NCBI GenBank assembly: GCA_963754335.1
Contig: CAVWFQ010000005.1
Span: forward strand, 1-64,000
Source of the DNA: JBBSDP01 sp963754335
GTDB lineage: Bacteria > Planctomycetota > Phycisphaerae > Tepidisphaerales > Tepidisphaeraceae
Reading direction: 5' to 3'
DNA length: 64,000 nucleotides
Below, one piece after another: positions 7,035-15,614 of this stretch; the stretch's first letter is position 1; every line of letters begins with the position of its first letter. Below the pieces are notes generated by a model. It made no database searches. It was not told the origin of the DNA and was given only the letters and a program-made list of their open reading frames with translations. The translations under genes were made by a program, and so were the position numbers.

Positions 7035-9056
7035 ATGCGTGTTCAATCAGTGCCAAAGGCGTGGGGTTTGCGCCTTCCCGTTGCATTATTCTCAATGGTG
7101 GCGTCTCTGCCGATTACTGCTCCAGCGGGCAGCATTTTCGACGACGATTACAAGCCGCCGCCCGTCCACGCACCGCGCCCGGATTCGTCCACGCCAAATC
7201 CTCCACCACAGCCATCCGCCGTTCCCGCGCCGGTGCCCGAACCGGCTCCTCCGCCGGCTCCCCGCATCAAGCCAACCGTGCAGGGCGCTCAAAAGGGGTT
7301 GCGCTATCCACTGCCGGTTCCGGCCAAGTCGGCTTGCACGGAGGCCGACAAGCTGGTGCGCGAGGTCTTCCACGACGAATTCGCGAAGGCAACACCGGCG
7401 GACAAGATGGCGCTGGGCGCAAAGCTCCTGTCCGAGGCGTCGGCGGAGGGGAATGATCCGGTCACTCGGTATGTCCTCCTGAAGGACGGGATCGACGCCA
7501 GCGAATCCGCCGGCGACGCGGTTCGTGCGCTGCAAGCGATCGAGATGCTGGGCCGAAACTTTGCGATCGATCTTCAATCGATGAAGCTGGACGCGCTGAC
7601 GCTGGCGACGAAGTCGTCAATCACGCCGTCGCTGGCTCACACGATGACGCTCACTGCGCTCGCCCTCAGCGAGGAATCGCTTTTGGCCGGACGATACGAG
7701 CTGTGCGTGAAGGCGGCTCAAGTCGCTGAGACGTTGGCACGCAAATCACATGAGGCGGGGATGATCGGGTGGGCTTCGGACTGGGTGCACGACACCGATG
7801 CCATTCAACAGGAAGCGCAGCGCATCGCGCCTTCGCTTGCGAAGGTGAAAGAAGGAAAAGCCGAAGCAAGCGCCAACACCGACGTCGGACGGTTCTTCTG
7901 TCTCTATTGCGGACGGTGGGAACCTGGCCTGCCGCTTCTCGCCAAAGGATCGGACGCGGGGCTGAAATCGCTGGCGACGAAAGAACTCGGCGCATCCGAT
8001 CTCGATCCAGCGGCCCAGGTTTCGCTTGGCGATGCCTGGGCGGATCTGGCATCGAAACAGAATGGCTTCGTCAAAGACGCCACGGAGTCGTGGGCATGCC
8101 ACCGGTACCGCCTGGCCGAGCCAACGCTCACCGGATTGTCGAAGCTCACGGTGGACAAAAAGATTCGCGAACTGGCGATCCCGCGCGCCTTGCATGGATT
8201 GGTCGCAGAGATTTACCGCGGTCGATTTTTCGAAAGCAAGGCCGCCACGCGCATCGACAGTTCCATCGACTTTGACTGGAATTCAACGGAGCCGGAGCCG
8301 GGCGTCGCCCGAAATTATTTTTCCGTGAAGTGGACGGGCTGGCTGAAGGCGCCGGTTCCGGGGATTTACAAGATCCTCAGCCGCGTGGACGATTCAGCGC
8401 GCGTCTGGATTGACGGGAAGCTGGTGATCGACCGATGGAACCAGATCGGAATTTTCAGCGACTCGGCATCGGTGACCCTCGGCACGGACCCGGTGGAGTT
8501 GCGCGTCGAATACTGGCAGAAGGAAAGCGGCGCGTTGATGGGCCTTGGGTGGGTCGCCCCGGGCGCCGTTCGAGCGCGAGCGATTCCGATCACCGCATTG
8601 CTTCACGAGCCGGTGGACATGCGCGATCTGCTTCCCAACACACCGCGACCCGACCGTGACGGGTCGATCATGCTGCGTGCCGCCGACGCCAGCGTCTTCG
8701 GCTCCCGCCTGGGGCTCTACGACACGGATGATCAAATTGACAAGTTGGGGTGGTGGTATAGCCCAAGTGACTGGGCCACATGGAAATTTACGGCTCCCCC
8801 GGGTGATTACGATCTTCGACTGAATCTGGGCGTTGAAGGCCGATGCGCAGGCTCGACTTATACGATCTCCGTTGGCGGAGCAGAACTAACCGGTACGACA
8901 AGCGACACGGGAGGCTGGTCTACCCTCGCCGAGCAAACCGTCGGCCGCGTTCATCTGCCCGGCGGCGGCCAGACGCTTTCGATCAAACCAATCACGGTAA
9001 ACGGAATCTTTATGGATCTTCACGCCATCACACTCACGCCGGCAAAAGCCGAGTGA
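7035..9056 (+). CDS. Secreted PA14-domain protein, paralogue 2
   Basis: The 673-residue protein matches its upstream neighbour throughout: signal peptide, G-S-I-F-D-D-D-Y-K-P-P-P, Pro-rich linker, helical region, PA14 domain (YRGRFFES, VDDSARVWIDG, GLGWVAP) and C-terminal jelly-roll-like domain ending ITLTPAKAE. The ATG at 7035 is preferred because GGGGAAG lies 8 bp upstream and a clean signal peptide follows; the ATGs at 7014 and 7020 are alternatives. The gap from the previous stop is 38 bp, so the two are probably co-transcribed. Differences cluster in the PA14 ligand loop, which suggests different glycan specificity. Confidence 0.8.
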   Translation: MRVQSVPKAWGLRLPVALFSMVASLPITAPAGSIFDDDYKPPPVHAPRPDSSTPNPPPQPSAVPAPVPEPAPPPAPRIKPTVQGAQKGLRYPLPVPAKSACTEADKLVREVFHDEFAKATPADKMALGAKLLSEASAEGNDPVTRYVLLKDGIDASESAGDAVRALQAIEMLGRNFAIDLQSMKLDALTLATKSSITPSLAHTMTLTALALSEESLLAGRYELCVKAAQVAETLARKSHEAGMIGWASDWVHDTDAIQQEAQRIAPSLAKVKEGKAEASANTDVGRFFCLYCGRWEPGLPLLAKGSDAGLKSLATKELGASDLDPAAQVSLGDAWADLASKQNGFVKDATESWACHRYRLAEPTLTGLSKLTVDKKIRELAIPRALHGLVAEIYRGRFFESKAATRIDSSIDFDWNSTEPEPGVARNYFSVKWTGWLKAPVPGIYKILSRVDDSARVWIDGKLVIDRWNQIGIFSDSASVTLGTDPVELRVEYWQKESGALMGLGWVAPGAVRARAIPITALLHEPVDMRDLLPNTPRPDRDGSIMLRAADASVFGSRLGLYDTDDQIDKLGWWYSPSDWATWKFTAPPGDYDLRLNLGVEGRCAGSTYTISVGGAELTGTTSDTGGWSTLAEQTVGRVHLPGGGQTLSIKPITVNGIFMDLHAITLTPAKAE

Positions 9057-9122
9057 AGTCCCTTGCCCGGTCTTTGTGGAAACCGCAAGCATGTTCCTGC
9101 GAATCGAAAGCAGGCTCCCACC

Positions 9123-9332
9123 GTGACCGGCTATCATTTCACCGTCGCCGAATGCCTTGCGACACAGATGATCGAATACGACGAGCCGATTGGCTGGGAC
9201 CTTTCCACGGTCAAGAAACTCGATGCGCTTCGAGCGGTTGTGGAGGGCGATCCAGGACACGAAATGGACGTGCTGATCAACCGCCTTAGCGGATTTCGCA
9301 AGCAGTGGGAAAAGCAGGCGGCCGGGGGATGA
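9123..9332 (+). CDS. Small hypothetical protein
   Basis: A 69-residue reading frame beginning at GTG and ending at 9332. Its sequence (HFTVAECLATQMIEYDEP, then a charged helical C-terminus) has ordinary amino-acid composition and no membrane segment. A TTG start at 9063 would lengthen it to 89 residues. It follows the PA14 pair by 66 bp and ends before a perfect inverted repeat. No family is recognised and the call rests on frame and composition only. Confidence 0.4.
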   Translation: MTGYHFTVAECLATQMIEYDEPIGWDLSTVKKLDALRAVVEGDPGHEMDVLINRLSGFRKQWEKQAAGG

Positions 9333-9397
9333 ACCAACACGATCGGTTAGGGCGGATCATCGGAATTTCGCGCGTTCGAAATTGGGCAATTTAATCT

Positions 9398-9463
9398 CTG
9401 CGCGGCGGGCTCACTTCAGCCGGATTGACCTCACCGGCTCACTGAAGTGAGCCCGCCGCGCAG
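9398..9463. repeat. Perfect inverted repeat between convergent genes (family E)
   Basis: Perfect 22-bp arms at 9398-9419 and 9442-9463 (left arm begins CTGCGCGGCGGGCTCACTTC) are separated by a 22-bp spacer. It lies between a rightward gene ending at 9332 and a leftward gene ending at 9485, so it could serve as a bidirectional terminator. No T-tract is visible on either side. Confidence 0.75.
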
Positions 9464-9484
9464 GAACTCCGAATTCTCTGCCTC

Positions 9485-9916
9485 TCACGCGGCGGCGGCC
9501 ATCGGCTGGCGACCGAAATCCTGGAGGAAAGCGAGTGCTTCGGCCAGATCCACGGTCGCGCTGCGGAGTCGCATTCGGAGGACCATTTTGTCGATTCGCA
9601 TGCGATCCATCGGTTGCGCGCGGTCGGCGTCGGTAAACCGGACGCCCCAGTCGGGGAAGAACCGGTGCGAGACCGGCTGATTCAACAACTCATGGACGTT
9701 GCAGTGCCGGGGATCGCTGGCGATTCGATCATAAATCCCCAGGACGCTCAGCGCTGGACCTTCCAACGCCTGGATGAAGTGCCCGCCGCTGTGAAGGAGC
9801 AGGCCACCGATGCCCGGGGCATTGCCGCCGCCGGCGATGTCAATTACCCCGCGCAAGTGGGTCTCACTGAGCCGGCTGACGGTGTCACTGATATAAACAA
9901 TTCGCCTGAGGGTCAT
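9485..9916 (-). CDS. BLUF-domain blue-light sensor protein
   Basis: A 143-residue protein that is almost entirely a BLUF (FAD-binding blue-light sensor) domain plus C-terminal helices. BLUF landmarks are visible: R-I-V-Y-I-S with the photoactive Tyr, an Asn in GGGNAPGIGG, G-G-H-F-I-Q-A-L-E-G-P with the key Gln, Y-D-R-I-A-S-D-P-R-H and R-F-F-P-D-W-G. The usual ITG before the second strand is IGG here. The start at 9916 is chosen because the domain begins at MTLRRIVYIS; the open frame extends upstream into the neighbouring gene. Short BLUF proteins signal through partners, and none is encoded next to it except a GNAT protein on the same strand 44 bp upstream. Confidence 0.85.
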   Translation of the reverse strand: MTLRRIVYISDTVSRLSETHLRGVIDIAGGGNAPGIGGLLLHSGGHFIQALEGPALSVLGIYDRIASDPRHCNVHELLNQPVSHRFFPDWGVRFTDADRAQPMDRMRIDKMVLRMRLRSATVDLAEALAFLQDFGRQPMAAAA

Positions 9917-9960
9917 AATCCATTCATCGTCATTCGGCACGCCCGGTTTAAGGATCGCGA

Positions 9961-10482
9961 TCACCGACGGACGCTCAGTCGCAACGGGATCATCGGGGAT
10001 CTCCGGAACCCATGCGCTTCGTAGAATCGCTGCGCGCTTCCGTTCGTCCGCTCGGTGAGGAGCGTGATGCGGCGGATTTTTCGCGAGCGGGCGTGGGCCA
10101 CCGCGCGCTCGAGCAATTGCGAGCCGATACCGCAGTGACGGCAGGCGGGGTGGATAATCATGTCCTCCAGCCAACAGGCGGGGCCGCCTTCGGCGGTACT
10201 GATCGTAAACAGAAGGCTCACCATGCCGACGACCCGGCTCGCCTGACGGGCAACAAATATCGCCCCGGTCGACGGGGAATCGAGGAGCATTCGGAGTGCC
10301 CGCCTTTGCTTTCGGGCATCGGGCTGGAAGTCGCTCTCCTGCGAAAAGAGCAGATGCAGCAAGTCGATGAGTTGCGGCAGATCTTCGAGTTGTGCCGGTT
10401 CGACTATCGTCATCTCGCTTTGCAGCCGGGCGTCACGAATCCGAGCCGGGCGGACCCGCCGCCGATTTTTGGGTTTATTCAT
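9961..10482 (-). CDS. GNAT-family N-acetyltransferase
   Basis: A 173-residue acetyltransferase of the GNAT superfamily. The acetyl-CoA binding motif A is seen as WLEDMIIHPACRHCGIGSQLLERA (R-x-x-G-I-G), followed by motif B with RITLLTERTNGSAQRFYEAHGF. The substrate is unknown. The start at 10482 has an AAGG about 8 bp upstream; an internal ATG at 10413 would remove a basic N-terminal extension and cannot be excluded. It is divergent from the XRE-cupin regulator and upstream of the BLUF gene on the same strand. Confidence 0.85.
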   Translation of the reverse strand: MNKPKNRRRVRPARIRDARLQSEMTIVEPAQLEDLPQLIDLLHLLFSQESDFQPDARKQRRALRMLLDSPSTGAIFVARQASRVVGMVSLLFTISTAEGGPACWLEDMIIHPACRHCGIGSQLLERAVAHARSRKIRRITLLTERTNGSAQRFYEAHGFRRSPMIPLRLSVRR

Positions 10483-10495
10483 ATAAATGCCTTAA

Positions 10496-10556
10496 TGGCA
10501 ACTTATTTGGCATAAATCGGAATTTTGTTGACTGTGTGGCAACTTTTATTTATCCT
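10496..10556 (+). promoter_or_regulatory. Promoter and repeated motif upstream of the XRE-cupin gene
   Basis: TTGACT (10528-10533), 17 bp and TATCCT (10551-10556) form a plausible sigma70-type promoter. Transcription would begin near the ATG at 10563, so the mRNA could be leaderless. A direct repeat, TGGCAACTTATTT (10496-10508) and TGGCAACTTTTATTT (10537-10551), brackets the promoter and could be an autoregulatory operator. Confidence 0.4.
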
Positions 10557-10562
10557 CGGATC

Positions 10563-11192
10563 ATGGAAACCATTCACGACCACGCTCAGGCGATTACCCA
10601 ATCGCTCGGCCTGCGGATTCATTCGATGCGCGAATCGCGCGACTGGACATTGGAGATGCTCGCCGAACGGTGTGGATTTTCCAAGGCTTATTTGAGCCGG
10701 GTCGAAGGGGGAGATCGACAGCCGTCGATCGTGGCGCTGTCGTCGATGGCCAAAGCATTTGGCGTATCGATCGCGGCGCTCTTCGAACAGCCGGATGAAC
10801 GGACGGACTGCGTGATCGTGCGAGGCGGCAGCGTTGCGCCGGCCGAGGCCAACGGATTGCGGTACGTTCCCCTTTCGGGATCGACCAAGCCTTTCAATCT
10901 TCAGCCCATCGCCGTGACAGTACCCGCGGCGCGGGAAGGAAGGGAGCTTTACCAGCATGAAGGGGAAGAATGGCTTCATGTGACGGCCGGAAGGCTGCGG
11001 CTTTCGATTGGCGGGACGGCACATGTTCTGGAGACGGGCGATTGCGCCCATTTTGATTCGCGCATCGGGCACCGGCTGGACGCGCTGGATGGAAAGGACG
11101 CGAGCCTCGTGCTCGTCTCCTGCCCGATTCCGCTGACGCTGCATCCCCCGCGACAGAACGCTGAATCGGAAGCGGCACAATTCGTCGGATAG
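10563..11192 (+). CDS. XRE-family regulator with C-terminal cupin domain
   Basis: The 209-residue protein has a helix-turn-helix (about 10-70; WTLEMLAERCGFSKAYLSRVEGG) and a C-terminal cupin sensor domain (about 120-190; YQHEGEEWLHVTAGRLRLSIGG). This architecture is that of PuuR-like regulators of polyamine, amino acid or small-molecule uptake. The next gene is an APC-family amino acid permease on the same strand, which fits local control of that transporter (inference). The ATG at 10563 is chosen because the HTH begins shortly after; the open frame continues upstream across the divergent promoter. Confidence 0.88.
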   Translation: METIHDHAQAITQSLGLRIHSMRESRDWTLEMLAERCGFSKAYLSRVEGGDRQPSIVALSSMAKAFGVSIAALFEQPDERTDCVIVRGGSVAPAEANGLRYVPLSGSTKPFNLQPIAVTVPAAREGRELYQHEGEEWLHVTAGRLRLSIGGTAHVLETGDCAHFDSRIGHRLDALDGKDASLVLVSCPIPLTLHPPRQNAESEAAQFVG

Positions 11193-11355
11193 CGCGTCAG
11201 GCGCGAGATCGCGGGCAGGCAGGCAGGGCCCGTGGCGGAACTGGAAACGACTCGACAATTTGCGGTGGTCAGGTAGCGCTGACCCGGGTCCGTGACGACG
11301 GTGTGTTACCCCGCTCGAGGCCCGGAAGCGATCGAGGTCGTTTCAGGAGTTTGCC

Positions 11356-12884
11356 ATGAGTGACGTTGCCACGGATTACGCGTTGTCTGTCAAAAACACC
11401 CATACCCGGCTGAAAACCAATGCGCTGAATTTCTGGGAAGTTCTTGCCCAGGCGGTAGCGCTCATTTCGCCGAGCATGACAGCCGTCTTGATTGTGCCCT
11501 TGATGTTCGGCACCGCCGGCACCGCGGGCTGGCTCTGCTATCTGTTTGGCACGGTCATGCTGCTGTTCGTGGCATTGAACCTGAATCAATTCGCCAGGCG
11601 ATACACCTCCGCCGGCAGCATGTACGAATACACGGTTAAAGGGCTCGGCCCCAAGGTCGGCGGGCTCTCCGGCTGGACCCTGGTCTGGGCGTATCTCTTC
11701 ATCGGAATTGCCGGCGTCACCGGTTTCACGCATTTTGCCGCCAAGCTGCTGGCAATGACCGGCGCAACCGGATATCTCGCGCACCCCTACATCACGCTCT
11801 TTGCAATTTGCGTGATCGCCGCGTGGTTCCTCGCGTACAAAGACATCACCGTCTCGACACTGCTCATGCTGGCACTGGAAGCCGTCTCCGTAGCCTTGAT
11901 CATGCTGTTGGCCTTTATGGCCATCGCCAAGACCGGCGCAGTGGATTCCGCGCAGCTTCATCCGATTTCGACGCATGGATTTAAGGACATCGGCTTAGGC
12001 GTTGTGGTGGCGATCTTCAGTCTGGTCGGCTTCGAATGCGCGACGGCATTTGGCGAGGAATCGAAAAAACCATTGGTTACGATTCCCCGCGCGGTCATCG
12101 CCAGCTTGCTATTAACCGGAGCGTTTTTTGTTTTCATCACTTATGTCGAGACGCACGCCCTTGCGAACAACAACCCCACGCTGGACCAGCTTGACGCGCC
12201 CCTTACCACGCTCAGCGAAAATCTGGGCGTCAAATGGATGGGCGTGTTGATCTCGTTCGGCGCCATGGCCAGCTTCTTTGCGCTGGCCCTCTCCTGCATG
12301 AACTCGGCGCGCGAATCCTGTTTACGATGGGCCGCTATGGTATTTTCCCGATTTCGATTGGCAGCTCGCACAAGCACAATCTCACGCCACACATCGCCAT
12401 CACGATCTTTGCGGTAATTCAGTTCCTGATTCCCACCGTGTTCCTGCTCGCCTCCTATAAGGCGATCGGCGGCTGGCAGATGCAGCCAATCGACGCCTTT
12501 AACGATGCCGGTCTGTTCGGGGCGATGGGTTTCTGTGGAGCGTATGTGCTGATTTCGCTTGCGACTCCGTTCTACCTCAAGAAGATCGGAGAACTGAAAC
12601 CGTATCACATCGTTATGTCAGTCATTGCGTTGCTCCTGCTGATTGTTCCGATCGTTGGATCGGTATATCCGGTGCCGCCGTATCCGCAGAACATTCAGCC
12701 ATACATTTTTGCTGCGTATGTGCTGATCGGCGTCATAGTGGTCTTCACGCGAAGCCACGGAGCAGCCGGGATCGAACAGATCCGCCAGGTGCTTGCAGAC
12801 AGCGCGGCCGCTCACGCCCAGCCGCATGTCGCGCCCAAGGCCCCGATCTTCACCGGCGACGAGCCGGAGGCGGCAATTGCATAG
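11356..12884 (+). CDS. APC-family amino acid permease (apparent frameshift)
   Basis: The two frames together encode an amino acid/polyamine permease of about 508 residues with roughly 12 membrane segments. It starts after TCAGGAG. Landmarks are SPSMTAVLIVP in TM1, RRYTSAGSMYEYT, VVAIFSLVGFECATAFGEESKKP in TM6, and TMGRYGIFP after TM8. The first frame is lost after NSAR at about 12308-12315 and the second resumes at ARILFTMGRYG. One missing G or C explains the break, so the gene is probably intact in the organism. It lies downstream of the XRE-cupin regulator and is followed by a hairpin at 12906-12936. Confidence 0.85.
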
Positions 12885-12905
12885 ATCCTGCTGCTTAGCC
12901 CATCG

Positions 12906-12936
12906 CTCTCTCTCCCGCTGCCACCGGGAGAGAGAG
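12906..12936 (+). terminator. Hairpin after the amino acid permease gene
   Basis: CTCTCTCTCCCG and CGGGAGAGAGAG form a perfect 12-bp stem with a 7-nt loop, 22 bp after the permease stop. No T-tract follows, so termination is possible but not certain. Confidence 0.4.
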
Positions 12937-13013
12937 GACGGTGGGTCATACTTCAAACGTATCGACGCCGATGTCGCGTCCGTGAAAATGCTTATCCACT
13001 GCGGGAGTAACTC

Positions 13014-13832
13014 ATGCCTATTTTTTCCAGCGCTGGATCGTTGGTGGGCCTGCATCGTTATCCGGTGAAATCGATGATGGGTGAAGAATTGAATTCGGCG
13101 CGGGTAACGCCTCGTGGTCTGTTCGGCGACCGCGCGTATGCCCTGTGCGACGCCGAAACGCGAAAGGTTGTCAGCGCCAAGAATCCTCGAAAATGGCCCG
13201 GTTTATTCAGCTACCGCGCATGCTTTGTGGAACCACCGCTGAACGAAGGGATTTTTCCACCGGTGCGTGTCACGTTGCCGGATGGGAAGGAGACTGTGAG
13301 TTCCAATCCTGACTTTGCCACAACGGTTTCCGCCGCCCTTCATCGCCAGGTGACGCTTCTGGCGGCGGCGCCACCCAATGCGCAACTCGAGGAATATTGG
13401 CCCGACATGGAGGGGCTGACTCATCGCGATTCCGTGACAGATGAAGCAATGCCGCCCGGCACGTTTTTCGACCTGGCGGTCCTTCATATCCTGACCACTT
13501 CGACGCTCGACAAACTGCGCGAACTTTATCCCGCCGGCAGGTTTGAACCCCGCCGGTTTCGACCCAATCTCATCATTGACACCAGCAGCCAGAAGGGGTT
13601 CGTCGAAAACGAATGGGTTGGCAAGACGTTGGCGATCGGGTCGGAAGTAAAAATTCAGGTGACTGGCCCGTGTCCACGGTGCGTCATGACGACTCTCGCT
13701 CAAGGCGATCTTCCCAAAGATCCCGGGGTTCTCAAGACTGCCGCCCAATACAATGAAGTGCGAGTTGGAATCTATGCCTCGGTGATTCAAACAGGTACCA
13801 TTCGCATCGGGGACGCTGTTGATATCCAGTAA
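13014..13832 (+). CDS. MOSC-domain protein with N-terminal MOSC_N beta-barrel (YcbX-like)
   Basis: The 272-residue protein has the MOSC_N domain (about 8-100; LHRYPVKSMMGEELNSA and RGLFGDRAYALCD) and a C-terminal MOSC domain (about 120-270). The MOSC cysteine lies in G-P-C-P-R-C-V-M-T-T. Family knowledge: MOSC proteins carry sulfur or bind the molybdenum cofactor; YcbX-type proteins act with electron-transfer partners to reduce N-hydroxylated compounds. No separate reductase gene is adjacent. A second, unrelated MOSC gene follows after 47 bp, so the two may act together. Confidence 0.88.
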   Translation: MPIFSSAGSLVGLHRYPVKSMMGEELNSARVTPRGLFGDRAYALCDAETRKVVSAKNPRKWPGLFSYRACFVEPPLNEGIFPPVRVTLPDGKETVSSNPDFATTVSAALHRQVTLLAAAPPNAQLEEYWPDMEGLTHRDSVTDEAMPPGTFFDLAVLHILTTSTLDKLRELYPAGRFEPRRFRPNLIIDTSSQKGFVENEWVGKTLAIGSEVKIQVTGPCPRCVMTTLAQGDLPKDPGVLKTAAQYNEVRVGIYASVIQTGTIRIGDAVDIQ

Positions 13833-13879
13833 CCTTCCGAGGTTGTCGACAAAAGCATCGGCCGGCGGAAAGAGAGGAA

Positions 13880-14575
13880 ATGATGGGCAGCTCGAGCCAT
13901 CACCCATATCTGCTTTCGATCCAGACCGGCAAGCCGAAGAACTATGGCGATGAAAATGCCACCGTGACCCACGACAAGCCGTGGACGAGCGGTTTTTTCA
14001 AGTCGCCGATTGAAGGGAGCGTCTTCGTCGGGAGGACCAACCTCGCCGGCGACGGGCAGGCAGACCTGAAAAACCACGGCGGGGTCGATAAGGCGGTTCT
14101 CGCCTACAGCGCCGATCATTATCGATCCTGGCGGCAGGAACTGAATCTGCCCGATTTTCCATACGGGGCATTCGGCGAAAACCTGACCATCGCCTCAATG
14201 TCCGAGGATACGGTCTGCATTGGCGACCGGTTTTCCATCGGCCCTGTGAAATTCGAAGTGAGCCAGCCAAGGCAGCCATGCTGGAAGCTGGCGCGACGGT
14301 GGCGGATGAACGAGCTGGTCGGCATGGTCATCAATAACGGCCGCACGGGTTGGTACCTGCGCGTTCTCGAGGAAGGTTATATCGAAAAGGAAATGCGGGT
14401 GACGATGCTGGAGCGCCCCAACCCCGAGTGGCCGATTGCCCGCGCCAACCGAATCCTCCATCATCACAAGAAAGATCTTGAGCTTACGCTCGAGCTGGCC
14501 GCCGTTCCCCGGCTGGCGAATTCGTGGGTGAAGGAACTAATGGAGCGCGCGGATTGGCTACGACAAGCGATATGA
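13880..14575 (+). CDS. MOSC-domain protein (YiiM-like)
   Basis: A 231-residue protein of the YiiM group: SIQTGKPKNYG at the N-terminus, FVGRTNLAGDGQADLKNHGGVDKAVLAYS, FGENLTI, and the MOSC cysteine in Q-P-R-Q-P-C-W-K-L. YiiM binds molybdenum cofactor and reduces N-hydroxylated bases in E. coli. GAGGAA precedes the ATG. The stop overlaps the next start (ATGA), so the nuclease-like gene downstream is translationally coupled. Confidence 0.9.
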   Translation: MMGSSSHHPYLLSIQTGKPKNYGDENATVTHDKPWTSGFFKSPIEGSVFVGRTNLAGDGQADLKNHGGVDKAVLAYSADHYRSWRQELNLPDFPYGAFGENLTIASMSEDTVCIGDRFSIGPVKFEVSQPRQPCWKLARRWRMNELVGMVINNGRTGWYLRVLEEGYIEKEMRVTMLERPNPEWPIARANRILHHHKKDLELTLELAAVPRLANSWVKELMERADWLRQAI

Positions 14576-15558
14576 ATGCCGAATGGCGGCACAGCATCGA
14601 GAAGCAGTATTATGCAATCACGATGGATCACGATCGACTCTTTAAGGAACTCCTGACCACGTTTTTTCGCGAATTCGTCGAACTCTTTCTGCCGGACGTC
14701 GCGCAATACATGGAAGGGGATCGCTTCGACTTTCTCGACAAGGAGGTCTTCACGGATGTCTCTTCGGCCGAGCGACATGAAGTCGACCTGCTGGTCCGGG
14801 CACGGTTCCGAGACCGCGGCGAAGCCTATTTTTTACTTCACGTTGAGAATCAGGCATCGCCCCAGGAGGGATTCGCCCAGCGAATGTTTCGGTATTTCGC
14901 TCGCCTCCATGAGAAGCATGTGCTGCCGATCTACCCGGTCGCAATTTTCTCTTACGATCAGCCGCTGCGCCCGGAGCCGGACCGATATCAGATCGAATTT
15001 CCTGGCCGCCGCGTCTTGGACTTCTCATTCCGGACGATCCAACTCAACCGACTGAATTGGCGCGACTTTGTTCGCAACCCCAATCCGGTTGCCAGTGCCT
15101 TAATGACGAAAATGCGGATCGCTTCCCCGGACAGGCCCCGGGTTAAACTCGAGTGCCTGCGAATGCTGGCAACACTCAAGCTGGACAGGGCGCGGAGCAC
15201 CTTAATCGGCACATTCATGGATGCCTACCTCAAACTCAACGCCAGCGAAAACGTGGTATATAATGAGGCCTTACAGGCGATTGCGCCCAGTGAACGAGAG
15301 GTCGTCATGCAGTTGACCAACGAGTGGATTGAGCTTGGAAAGACGGAAGGGCGCCTGGAAGGGCGATTGGAAGGCCAGTCGCAAGGTCGCCGTGAACTAG
15401 TCTTGCGCTTGCTGCGGCGACGCGCTGCCGACGTGCCGGACGCGATCCTTGACCAGATCAATCGGCTTTCTAATTCCCAACTGGATGAATTCGGTGAAGC
15501 GATTCTCGATTTTCGAGGGCTGCCTGACATTCAACTGTGGCTCGATCAACACGGTTAG
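14572..15558 (+). CDS. Rpn-family recombination-promoting nuclease / putative transposase (PD-(D/E)XK)
   Basis: The 328-residue protein resembles the Rpn/PDDEXK family: DHDRLFKELL near the start, then a nuclease-like core with EVDLLVRARF and AYFLLHVENQAS (the E/D-x-E arrangement). Repeats of E-G-R-L-E-G form a hydrophilic linker near 255-265, followed by a C-terminal DUF4351-like helical tail (LRRRAADVPDAILDQINRLS). Family knowledge: Rpn proteins are DNases that promote RecA-independent recombination, and they are often mis-named transposases. The ATG at 14572 overlaps the MOSC stop; an internal ATG at 14623 also fits the family start. No inverted repeats typical of an IS surround it. Confidence 0.8.
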   Translation: MNAEWRHSIEKQYYAITMDHDRLFKELLTTFFREFVELFLPDVAQYMEGDRFDFLDKEVFTDVSSAERHEVDLLVRARFRDRGEAYFLLHVENQASPQEGFAQRMFRYFARLHEKHVLPIYPVAIFSYDQPLRPEPDRYQIEFPGRRVLDFSFRTIQLNRLNWRDFVRNPNPVASALMTKMRIASPDRPRVKLECLRMLATLKLDRARSTLIGTFMDAYLKLNASENVVYNEALQAIAPSEREVVMQLTNEWIELGKTEGRLEGRLEGQSQGRRELVLRLLRRRAADVPDAILDQINRLSNSQLDEFGEAILDFRGLPDIQLWLDQHG

Positions 15559-15614
15559 GACAAGCTCGTTCCTACGCCCCTGGATGAATCATTTCTTACG
15601 GTTACGAATTGCGC

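Noticed and set aside
14572..15558. Rpn-type gene as an active insertion sequence
   Set aside because: No terminal inverted repeats or target duplications flank it, and the family is a nuclease often mis-named a transposase.
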